Shown in pieces: positions 1 to 6,009 of a DNA stretch of 20,245 nt; the first letter of the stretch is position 1, and each line of letters begins with the position of its first letter. Origin of the DNA: a virus; IMG/VR virus record IMGVR_UViG_3300043775_000947, positions 1 through 20,245 of that record, one strand, 5' to 3'. The notes beneath the pieces were generated by a model. The model saw only the letters and a program-made list of their open reading frames with translations, searched no databases and was not told the origin of the DNA. A program made the translations under genes and the position numbers.

Positions 1-144
1 GATACCCTCAAAGGTGTCGCTTGCTACTGCCGCATCGCAGTAGCCCATCAGCGAGCCGTCTCGGTTGTAATACACTTCTTTGACTTCGTAATAAGGCTCG
101 TCAAACGCGCCTTCAAATTTAACCACGCGATAGTTCCATGACAT
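1..144 (-). CDS. Conserved small phage protein, MSWNYR type (partial, 3' end outside window)
   Basis: The reading frame starts at an ATG at 144 and runs off the left edge, leaving 48 codons with no stop. It begins MSWNYRVVKFEG, followed by a YYEVKEVYYNRDGSLMGYC segment. From memory, this pattern (MSWNYR, then an EVYY.xxG turn, then an acidic stretch) marks a small family common in phages and some bacteria, with no known function. The Shine-Dalgarno AAAGGA lies about 9 bases upstream and overlaps the stop codon of the VWA gene before it, so the two are probably translated from one leftward message. The opening is clear; function is unknown. Confidence 0.7.
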   Translation of the reverse strand, partial: MSWNYRVVKFEGAFDEPYYEVKEVYYNRDGSLMGYCDAAVASDTFEGI

Positions 145-158
145 GTCACTCGTTCCTT

Positions 159-1343
159 TCAATTAGTTAGTGTACTTACTTGAACAGTTTGTCCGACAGG
201 TATAGGCTGAACAGGCCGACTATTAACAACAAGCCAAAGTACAGGCAAATCACCCCAATCCCCAACACTATCCCCATAAAACTCTCCATCGGTAATAACG
301 ATTGCACATACGTAATCATCTTTCTCCTCCTTTTTCATCCACTCAGTTATACATGATGGTGACGTACCACCACCGCCTACAGGCTTGACCGCACTAGCCA
401 GTGCATCCATAGCTCCGCGCTCAAAACTGTCCACACCTACTACCTTACTACCCCACCATGCGATGTCTATGCCGTTCGGCTGTGTTTCGTTAGCTAGCTG
501 TTGCATGTACCCCATGAACGTAGAAAGTAAGCCGTCATCAATCGAACCCGACGTATCGCCAGCAATCAACACACGACCAATGCTCTCGCTGTATGGTGCT
601 GGGATATACAAGTCATATGCTACGTAAGTACGGTGTGGTCTGCGCCATGTTTGTTTGTCGTTACCCGCACACGCACTCTTAAAGAACTCAGCAAGCAATG
701 TCTTCCAATCCACCTCGGGCACTAGCATCGCAGACACGCTACGCGGCATGCTCGCACCAATACTACCAGCTAACGCGGCTTGACGTAGTGCGTTGTCTAC
801 CTGTACCTCAATGTCCTTGGCTTCTTCCTCGGATATTTGGTCGGCTTCTTCCCAGTCGTGGTCGTCGTGTCCGCTCTGCGGTACTTCCGTAGCGTTCTTG
901 GCAAGGTCATCGTACACAGCCTTGACGTTCCACACATCGGCGTCGCTGTACTGGGGCATGTACACACCACCCTCAACGAAGTCAATGCCGGGCTTGCCGT
1001 ATAGGTACTGGGTGTTAATCACCGCATCGCACGCAATGTTGGCTAGTTCGGGTGATTGTTTCCATAGTGACTGCCATACAAACAAGTGCCTAAACATCTT
1101 ATGGAAGTTCTCATGTAACACAATGAACTTAATCTGCGGCAGTGTTAGCCCCTCGATAAAGTCACGGTGGTACAATTCGTTCAAGCCATCGGTCGCGGCT
1201 GTCTGCACCTTGTGGTCACCATCAACAATCCCACTGCTACCCATCATAACGATACCAGCCATCCATTTCCATTGGTCGTCGTTCATGATAGCAACTTTGG
1301 TTTTGCTAATCAACTGCTCTGCTGTTAATTCATCCTGTCTCAT
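159..1343 (-). CDS. VWA-like / putative metallopeptidase protein (DUF2201-type), partner of the MoxR ATPase
   Basis: This 394-residue protein has an N-terminal metallopeptidase-like region with an HExxH motif (HENFH, about residues 77-81) followed by IACDAVIN. Its C-terminal half is von Willebrand factor A-like, with a MIDAS-type DTSGS motif at about residues 263-267 and a later ITDGE strand. An acidic linker (about 155-185) joins the two. This two-part layout matches the family known as DUF2201 (VWA-like, putative metallopeptidase). VWA proteins of this kind usually work with a MoxR-class AAA+ ATPase to remodel a client or insert a cofactor (compare ViaA with RavA, CbbO with CbbQ), and such an ATPase is encoded upstream in the same operon. 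The start has GGAG seven bases upstream and overlaps the preceding small gene by 14 bases. Client and peptidase activity are unknown. Confidence 0.82.
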   Translation of the reverse strand: MRQDELTAEQLISKTKVAIMNDDQWKWMAGIVMMGSSGIVDGDHKVQTAATDGLNELYHRDFIEGLTLPQIKFIVLHENFHKMFRHLFVWQSLWKQSPELANIACDAVINTQYLYGKPGIDFVEGGVYMPQYSDADVWNVKAVYDDLAKNATEVPQSGHDDHDWEEADQISEEEAKDIEVQVDNALRQAALAGSIGASMPRSVSAMLVPEVDWKTLLAEFFKSACAGNDKQTWRRPHRTYVAYDLYIPAPYSESIGRVLIAGDTSGSIDDGLLSTFMGYMQQLANETQPNGIDIAWWGSKVVGVDSFERGAMDALASAVKPVGGGGTSPSCITEWMKKEEKDDYVCAIVITDGEFYGDSVGDWGDLPVLWLVVNSRPVQPIPVGQTVQVSTLTN

Positions 1344-1581
1344 TTATAAACTCCAATCCTTTATCGGTCAGTCTAAAGTGTAAGTGTTCACCCGGCATTA
1401 GCTTGGGGTTGATTTTGCGCTCGATGTACCCATCACGTTCGGGGTAGTACAATCTAACCATAGTGCTTACCTCTTGGTATTGTACCCACCGCGTACCAAA
1501 CGTAATCAACCATTCAGTTAGTTCTGCGCGGCAGTTAAAACCAATCAGCGATGACGACATCGACTTTGTGTTTGATTTCAT
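1330..1581 (-). CDS. Small winged-helix-like protein, paralog A of the LTEWL family
   Basis: This protein of about 83 residues carries the core LTEWLITFGTRWV and ends LTDKGLEFINETG. Two other genes in this window (2377-2589 and 4288-4506) share the same core and ending, so this is an in-genome paralog family. The C-terminal LTxxGxxYL pattern is typical of the wing and last helix of winged helix-turn-helix proteins; DNA binding is therefore an inference. The ATG at 1581 has GGGAG six bases upstream. This start overlaps the end of the DUF3150 gene by 47 bases; a later ATG at 1560 would shorten the overlap but lacks a good ribosome site. Confidence 0.62.
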   Translation of the reverse strand: MKSNTKSMSSSLIGFNCRAELTEWLITFGTRWVQYQEVSTMVRLYYPERDGYIERKINPKLMPGEHLHFRLTDKGLEFINETG

Positions 1582-2380
1582 CACGTGCTCCCTCTAATCT
1601 AATCTCGCTGGCATCCACACCTAGTAAGGCTGACTCCAATGAACTCCTAGCCTTCTCCAACTTAGGGTCATTCGTTACGTTCAATCGCTTCAGCATGTCG
1701 CATAATTCTACAGCATTCTCTACCATGCTGTCACGGAATATCTTAGCCTTGCCAGTACTATCATAGCCTAGCCTGTCGCTCATGTGTCTAAGCGTGTCGT
1801 GCAGTCTAATCCATAGGTCTTGGTTCACCTGTGCAATGCGCTCGTTGTACATCGCTTCGTACTCCTTCTGCATGCCCTCTACTACTTCATTTGGTGCATC
1901 GATACGGAAGTCGCCTGTGCTTGGTAGTGGTAGGAAGCCCACCTTGAACCTAAACTTAGTAGCAATCTCTTCGACGTCGGGGAATTCGTTACGGTCAAAC
2001 AACGCACCCAGCTGGAAGGCTTGCGCACTAATCAACGTAGGGTAGTCACGTAGGAACTCTGCCACTAGCTGATTGAACGTAGCTTCTTGGTCGTTAATCC
2101 ATTGCTTCAACTCAAAGAACTGCATCATAGGTACCAAGCGTTGCCCGCTGTCAGACCAAGGCAATGTCAAACGATAGAAGTCATTGCGCGTTAAAGCCAC
2201 GAAGTCCGTCACACGTTTAAGGTTGTTCATACCAGCCAGTAGGTTCTTGTTAACGCGTGCCGCATCATCGCTGAACGCGCCCTTGTTTACCTTAACTTCT
2301 TTAGACGCAGTTTTGTCTAGCTTACGTGCTGTCCACGTTGATACGTTTAGTTCTACTATTGCCGCATTTAATGTTGTCAT
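1535..2380 (-). CDS. DUF3150-like protein, middle member of the MoxR/VWA module
   Basis: This 281-residue soluble, mostly helical protein has no signal peptide or membrane segment. The N-terminus (VELNVSTWTARKLDK, then a KVNKGAFSDDAARVNKNLL stretch) resembles the DUF3150 family. As I recall, that family opens with a sentence-like L.ISIW.ARKKL segment and is often encoded beside a CbbQ/NorQ-type AAA+ ATPase and a VWA protein on plasmids and phages. The same neighbours are present here. The middle and C-terminus (about 100-265) are rich in predicted helix and may be coiled. Its function is unknown; an adaptor between the ATPase and the VWA protein is my inference. AGGAGA lies eight bases before the ATG. 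The start overlaps the stop of the preceding small gene as ATGA, indicating translational coupling. Confidence 0.65.
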   Translation of the reverse strand: MTTLNAAIVELNVSTWTARKLDKTASKEVKVNKGAFSDDAARVNKNLLAGMNNLKRVTDFVALTRNDFYRLTLPWSDSGQRLVPMMQFFELKQWINDQEATFNQLVAEFLRDYPTLISAQAFQLGALFDRNEFPDVEEIATKFRFKVGFLPLPSTGDFRIDAPNEVVEGMQKEYEAMYNERIAQVNQDLWIRLHDTLRHMSDRLGYDSTGKAKIFRDSMVENAVELCDMLKRLNVTNDPKLEKARSSLESALLGVDASEIRLEGARDEIKHKVDVVIADWF

Positions 2381-2589
2381 TTCTGATTCTCCTGTAAATA
2401 TCTTATACCCTCTTTAGTAAGCTTCATCAGCATGGGTTGGCCAACTGATACGTCCACTAGATACCCAAGCCGCATTGACTTTATCAGCATTGTCATTGGG
2501 AACGTCTCAAACTTATTTATATCTACTATGCTAGTCCCATGTGTAATCAGCCACTCGGTTAGGAATGGAAGCATTTGTTTCTTGCTCAT
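2377..2589 (-). CDS. Small winged-helix-like protein, paralog B of the LTEWL family
   Basis: About 70 residues with the core FLTEWLITHGTSIVDINKF and the ending LTKEGIRYLQENQK, which match the small proteins at 1330-1581 and 4288-4506. The chosen ATG at 2589 overlaps the TGA stop of the MoxR ATPase gene (ATGA), and its own TGA overlaps the start of the DUF3150 gene, so it sits between them with no spacer. An in-frame ATG nine bases upstream (2598) is also possible. The tight packing suggests that its dose is tied to the ATPase module. It may bind DNA through a winged helix; this is inferred from pattern only. Confidence 0.65.
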   Translation of the reverse strand: MSKKQMLPFLTEWLITHGTSIVDINKFETFPMTMLIKSMRLGYLVDVSVGQPMLMKLTKEGIRYLQENQK

Positions 2590-3689
2590 AGTATCCATGC
2601 GTTAGCTATCGCAAACGCTTTAATCTGCTGGTTATTAAGCGCAATACTCTTTACTGATGGTGTGGCTACTATGGTTTTAATCCACGTACTCGTCACCTCT
2701 TTAGGTAAGCGATGGAAATACGTAGCAAACGCATCCACGTTATCCGCCTTAAGGTATTGCAATGACTTAAACGCTAGCATCAGCTGTGCTGGTGCGCTTC
2801 TCGGTACTCGCGCGTTATCGGGTTGCTTCACGATGTCATCTAGTGTGGGTAGGTCACCGCCCAACGCAAACATCGCGCTCATATCCAATGCCGCTTTCAT
2901 ACCTACCGTACCAATCAGTGCCTTGGTCATTAATGCTTCGCCTGTTGTGTCCATGTTATATATCTGATGGCTAGCTAACTCTAAGGTACGTGGGCACACG
3001 TACTGCTGGTTGTTGTGTTGTGGGTGGAATATATAATGGAATATCCCTTGCCCGTCCTTGTGCGCTCTAGCATCAAACTCTGTGTCCTTATACGAATGAA
3101 AGATAGCAGGGTTCTGTTTAGCCCACGTGATAACAAGCTCATGGATAGCATTGTTGATTGCCCAAGATTGCCACTCATCACCTGTCGACTTACGCATTGG
3201 CACACGAACTACTCGGCTGTTAGTATGGGCATTGGTTCTGTCCCCCACCCCATCAGTCGCGAAGTTCGTTGTGCCAAACACGATACTGCCTTCGGGTAAC
3301 TTGTAGTCACCCACCATCTGCTCAAGCAATAGGCGATTCACCATTAGCTTAACAAAGTCCGTACCCTTAAACACTTCATCAACCAAAATGACTTTGGGTT
3401 TGTTCCTGTCCGTGCCTAGCCATATCTCGTTTATGAACGCTCGCGTGACCTTAGCTTCGTGGTCGGGCATTGAAAGCGCAATGTCGGGAATGTCTTTTAA
3501 CGGCACGTCGATGTAGATAAAGTCGTAGTCACTTGTTCCCATTTGGTCTTTAAGGGATTTCAAGATACTAGACTTACCTACGCCGGGCTCACCCTCGAAA
3601 ATGTACGATACTTTGTTACCATTAGTACGTACTAAAGTCGCCGCTTCGTGGTGATTAACTGCAAAATTGTACGCATTTGTTGTTGCCAT
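2586..3689 (-). CDS. MoxR-class AAA+ ATPase
   Basis: This 367-residue cytoplasmic ATPase has a Walker A GEPGVGKS (about 33-40), a Walker B ILVDE (about 101-105), a sensor-1 strand VFGTTN (about 137-142) and a downstream arginine-containing segment RTNAHTNSRVVRVPM that fits the arginine-finger position. The spacing and the short N-terminus fit the MoxR/CbbQ/NorQ branch, whose members form hexamers and act with VWA-domain partners. Such a partner is encoded three genes downstream (159-1343), with a DUF3150-like protein between. In phages the role is unknown; head or host-complex remodelling is possible. AGGAG lies about eight bases upstream of the ATG. The gene follows a 159-residue DNA-binding-like protein with a 21-base gap and shares its promoter at 4269-4296. 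Confidence 0.88.
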   Translation of the reverse strand: MATTNAYNFAVNHHEAATLVRTNGNKVSYIFEGEPGVGKSSILKSLKDQMGTSDYDFIYIDVPLKDIPDIALSMPDHEAKVTRAFINEIWLGTDRNKPKVILVDEVFKGTDFVKLMVNRLLLEQMVGDYKLPEGSIVFGTTNFATDGVGDRTNAHTNSRVVRVPMRKSTGDEWQSWAINNAIHELVITWAKQNPAIFHSYKDTEFDARAHKDGQGIFHYIFHPQHNNQQYVCPRTLELASHQIYNMDTTGEALMTKALIGTVGMKAALDMSAMFALGGDLPTLDDIVKQPDNARVPRSAPAQLMLAFKSLQYLKADNVDAFATYFHRLPKEVTSTWIKTIVATPSVKSIALNNQQIKAFAIANAWIL

Positions 3690-3710
3690 GATGTTCTCCT
3701 ATTGTTTTAT

Positions 3711-4190
3711 TTATACTGCGTAAGACTTCAATGTCTTGATTGCGTCCAGTAGTATGCTCGCTTCTGCTGGTGGTGCCGCATACAACGAACCTTGGTAGTC
3801 AAACTGTACCAAAGTAGGCATCACTGTAACGTCTAGGTTGTCCACGTTTTTAACAGCGCGTTGCAATATCTCGCACGCTTCCTTGATTGATACAGTAGGG
3901 TGTACTGTCATCGTAGTGTGTGCTGTCGTTGGTGCTTGTGCCTGTACTGGTGTTGCATTAGCGTTAGCCTTAGCCTGTGCCTTAGCGCGAGCCTTAGCAC
4001 GAGCCTTGTGTTTCTTTTCCCAACGCATTTGATACACAAGCTGTGCATCGCAATTCGCCCAGCGTGCTACCTCTGCTGGCTTCATGTCGGGGTACTTGTT
4101 AAAGATTGATTTAATATGTGCGCGTTGCTTTGCGTACTTAGCCTTTACTGCTACTGCTGGTGATGCTGATGTATCTGAAACTAATTGCAT
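3711..4190 (-). CDS. Small basic protein with HTH-like segment and Ala/Lys/Arg repeat linker
   Basis: A 159-residue protein starting at ATG 4190, where AAGGAGA sits six bases upstream; an in-frame upstream ATG at 4217 lacks a ribosome site. Residues about 20-60 (IKSIFNKYPDMKPAEVARWA then ..DAQLVYQMRWEKKHKA) look like a helix-turn-helix. They run into a low-complexity linker of repeated KARAK/KAQAK units. The C-terminal half (about 95-159) includes a helix rich in acidic and aliphatic residues and ends LLDAIKTLKSYAV. It is the first gene after the promoter at 4269-4296, whose leader contains a hairpin plus T-run. A regulator or nucleoid-type protein is plausible; no specific family is recognised. 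Confidence 0.6.
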   Translation of the reverse strand: MQLVSDTSASPAVAVKAKYAKQRAHIKSIFNKYPDMKPAEVARWANCDAQLVYQMRWEKKHKARAKARAKAQAKANANATPVQAQAPTTAHTTMTVHPTVSIKEACEILQRAVKNVDNLDVTVMPTLVQFDYQGSLYAAPPAEASILLDAIKTLKSYAV

Positions 4191-4206
4191 GTCGTTCTCC
4201 TTGGTT

Positions 4207-4232
4207 AAAAAATCCAAAGCGACAAATGTCGC
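4207..4232 (-). terminator. Hairpin plus T-run in the leader of the 159-residue gene (possible attenuator)
   Basis: On the minus strand an inverted repeat GCGACA..TGTCGC (4219-4232, two-base centre) is followed six bases later by six Ts (4212-4207). It lies between a promoter (4269-4296) and the ribosome site of the gene starting at 4190. The short stem suggests weak or conditional termination. Its core resembles the GACA..TGTC centre of the 25-bp palindromes elsewhere in this window. Confidence 0.45.
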
Positions 4233-4268
4233 CGTGGGGTACTACACTTACTACTTACTAGGTCTACC

Positions 4269-4296
4269 ATTATACACCGACTGAGTCTTATTGCAA
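4269..4296 (-). promoter_or_regulatory. Sigma-70 promoter for the 159-residue gene and the MoxR module
   Basis: Minus-strand -35 TTGCAA (4296-4291), 16-base spacer, -10 TATAAT (4274-4269). The box overlaps the stop codon of the upstream small gene. The flanks TAAGACT just after the -35 and G.TAGA just after the -10 are shared with the promoter at 7783-7811, suggesting duplicated promoter cassettes. Confidence 0.65.
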
Positions 4297-4506
4297 GTGC
4301 TTGATACCTGCATCAGTTAGTTGCCACGTATAGCATTGAGTGTCTAGGTATAGGAACTTACGTTTATCTACCACATATGCCCAAAGGTCATTGTTGTTGT
4401 AGGTGTCGCCTAGTTTGTCCGCTGTTTCCACTACCGTTACCTCACGTGTACCAAAGTGCATAAGCCACTCGGTCAGCAGTTGTTTTACAATGTTGTCATC
4501 TACCAT
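4288..4506 (-). CDS. Small winged-helix-like protein, paralog C of the LTEWL family
   Basis: 72 residues: an N-terminal helix, the core LLTEWLMHFGTREVTVVET, a middle strand region and the ending WQLTDAGIKHLQ. The core and ending match paralogs A and B (1330-1581, 2377-2589). The LTDAGIKHL ending is the usual wing/last-helix signature of small winged-helix DNA-binding proteins; actual binding is inferred. The start overlaps the preceding gene by seven bases, so it is probably coupled to it. It lies just before the promoter at 4269-4296. Confidence 0.65.
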   Translation of the reverse strand: MVDDNIVKQLLTEWLMHFGTREVTVVETADKLGDTYNNNDLWAYVVDKRKFLYLDTQCYTWQLTDAGIKHLQ

Positions 4507-4682
4507 AGCATTCTGTCCAATTCATCTTGATATTTAGGTAGCACGGTTACTTCTCTGCCGTCAAAGCAAGCTTCCAAGTAATCACGCACAAAGTTAGTCA
4601 GCTGTGATGGGGGTACGACTGGCTCATCAAATTCATGCAAGCCGCGCCTGTTCCAATTAGGGCTGTGTCGTAGTGTTGCCAT
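4500..4682 (-). CDS. Small hypothetical protein, possibly a shortened LTEWL-family relative
   Basis: 60 residues from ATG 4682, which has AGGAAAGGA about eight bases upstream; a longer in-frame start at 4715 would add 11 residues of unlikely basic sequence. The N-terminus is basic (LRHSPNWNRRGLHEF). The C-terminal half reads LTNFVRDYLEACF then DGREVTVLPKYQDEL, which can be aligned loosely with LTEWLMHFGTREVTVVE of the next gene. It may therefore be a diverged or truncated relative that lost the wing. The start lies inside the preceding membrane-protein gene and the end overlaps paralog C. Function is not recognised. Confidence 0.5.
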   Translation of the reverse strand: MATLRHSPNWNRRGLHEFDEPVVPPSQLTNFVRDYLEACFDGREVTVLPKYQDELDRMLW

Positions 4683-4908
4683 TGTCTTTATCCTTTCCTT
4701 TTGTTTTCTCTGCAAAATAAATCGCTACCTGTCGTGCATGCAAGCACCTGTCTTGCTCTCTGAAATACAAGAACATGATACCCCCAGCCACGACCGCATA
4801 CATCATGGCTGGTATGTTATCAGACAGGTACTCAAGCAATGGTAGCAAGACGGACAGGACAGTTAAGCCCAGCCTGTCCCACCTAACATGTGATAGTAGC
4901 GTACCCAT
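4657..4908 (-). CDS. Small membrane protein with two predicted transmembrane helices
   Basis: 83 residues with hydrophobic segments at about 14-29 (LGLTVLSVLLPLLEYL) and 34-50 (AMMYAVVAGGIMFLYF), a short DN loop between them, and a charged, Lys/Asp-rich C-terminal tail (KTKGKDKDNGN). The stop codon of the metallopeptidase gene and the start here overlap as TAATG, a strong sign of reinitiation. Two-helix topology and small size fit a class II holin, but no endolysin is adjacent and the gene lies in the accessory region. An inner-membrane host-interaction protein is equally possible. Confidence 0.55.
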   Translation of the reverse strand: MGTLLSHVRWDRLGLTVLSVLLPLLEYLSDNIPAMMYAVVAGGIMFLYFREQDRCLHARQVAIYFAEKTKGKDKDNGNTTTQP

Positions 4909-5960
4909 TACATCATTCCCACTTTTAGGTTCTCGTTGCCGTAGTCGTAGTCAGCGTACGCATCGGATAGCGCGTAGTTGGCTTCCTCAAGCTGGTCGGC
5001 TAGGTCTTGCAACAGCATGGCTACGTCCTCGGGGTCGGCTTTACTAACCCACTCGGCTATGCTACGTGTAGACACAGACAGTAGTCGCTCGGCTGATGGT
5101 ATCTCGTACGCATCTAGTGCCGATGGTGTCGTGCCACGTGCAGTCTGCCATGAATTGAACCCGCCATAGCTAGGATAGTTAGGGTACGTGCGGTACTCGC
5201 GCTTGGTCGGGTCACGCTCGGCAACAAGGGTAATGCTATCCCAATCCAGTGCACATATAGCATCGCGCAACGCAAGGCAGTGGTTAGTGTCAAGCGACTC
5301 AAAATGGCTGTGCTCGCTGTCGTACCCAATACTTATGTTGACGCACTCGGGTATGATGTCCATGTACTCTGCTGTATCGGTGTACACACCTGTCGGGTCT
5401 AGCACGTAGCCCAAGCCAAACAAGTCAGCAAGCTGATTGCCTAACGCATCGCTACACGCTCGCTCGCCACGCTGATGGGTAATGATACTGGTCGTACCTC
5501 GCCTGTCAAAAGCAATCGCATGAGTAAAGCCCTTGAGCCAATCACGATGATGGGTAGCCATCTCACCACTACCCCAGCAACCAATTTCCTCGCCGCGATG
5601 GAATATGTACGTACCCGCAACACCACGCGCAATCATGTTAAACATAAGCCACATGCCAGCACCATCGTCAGCACCTAAGCAGTCTGCCTTGTCGGTAACA
5701 AACGCTGTGCCGTCATCGGACACCCACACTTCTTGCGTGAGGATACCCTCACTCGTTCCCTTGTCGCGGTGCATCGTGTCCACATGAGCAGACCATAAAA
5801 CCCCGTTACGCTTGACGTCTACAACGTAGGCGATGGTTTGCCCGTCTGCACCTAGCATGGGTGTTGGGTTAAGCGGTGTAATGAACCGCTCAATGAATGA
5901 TGTTTCGCCATCGCTGTCATGTTGGCGACGTGTTTCTAAAATACTAATAAGTTGTTCCAT
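4908..5960 (-). CDS. Zinc metallopeptidase of the M20/M28/M42 aminopeptidase type
   Basis: 350 residues from ATG 5960, where AGGAG lies eight bases upstream; an in-frame ATG at 5987 falls inside a palindrome and lacks a ribosome site. The ordered ligand set of co-catalytic zinc peptidases is present: SAHVD (His59, Asp61), GADDGAG (Asp98), HRGEE (Glu124 and Glu125, catalytic base and ligand), AFDRRGT (Asp152) and a late SEHSHFE histidine (about 217 or 219). The C-terminal 80 residues are acidic and helical. Enzymes of this clan remove N-terminal amino acids or cleave small peptides and amides in the cytoplasm; the substrate here cannot be predicted. A 25-bp palindrome lies in its 50-base leader, and the downstream membrane-protein gene overlaps its stop. 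Confidence 0.8.
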   Translation of the reverse strand: MEQLISILETRRQHDSDGETSFIERFITPLNPTPMLGADGQTIAYVVDVKRNGVLWSAHVDTMHRDKGTSEGILTQEVWVSDDGTAFVTDKADCLGADDGAGMWLMFNMIARGVAGTYIFHRGEEIGCWGSGEMATHHRDWLKGFTHAIAFDRRGTTSIITHQRGERACSDALGNQLADLFGLGYVLDPTGVYTDTAEYMDIIPECVNISIGYDSEHSHFESLDTNHCLALRDAICALDWDSITLVAERDPTKREYRTYPNYPSYGGFNSWQTARGTTPSALDAYEIPSAERLLSVSTRSIAEWVSKADPEDVAMLLQDLADQLEEANYALSDAYADYDYGNENLKVGMM

Positions 5961-5983
5961 TGTAATTCTCCTAATAGGTTGTG

Positions 5984-6008
5984 ACAAACCGACACCATGT
6001 CGGGTTGT
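5984..6008. repeat. 25-bp palindrome, copy 1
   Basis: Imperfect inverted repeat with arms ACAACCCGACA and TGTCGGTTTGT (minus strand), between the stop of the Cys/Asp-rich gene (6010) and the start of the metallopeptidase gene (5960). No T-run follows. It is one of five intergenic copies and may be an operator or an RNA hairpin separating the two genes. Confidence 0.7.
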
Positions 6009-6009
6009 A

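Noticed and set aside
793-1383. Plus-strand 196-codon frame opposite the VWA gene
   Set aside because: The minus-strand VWA frame has clear HExxH and DTSGS motifs; the plus frame has biased Ser/Cys content and no ribosome site.
4657-4908. Firm holin call for the two-helix membrane protein
   Set aside because: No endolysin or spanin is adjacent and the gene is coupled to a peptidase in the accessory region, so only a membrane protein is supported.
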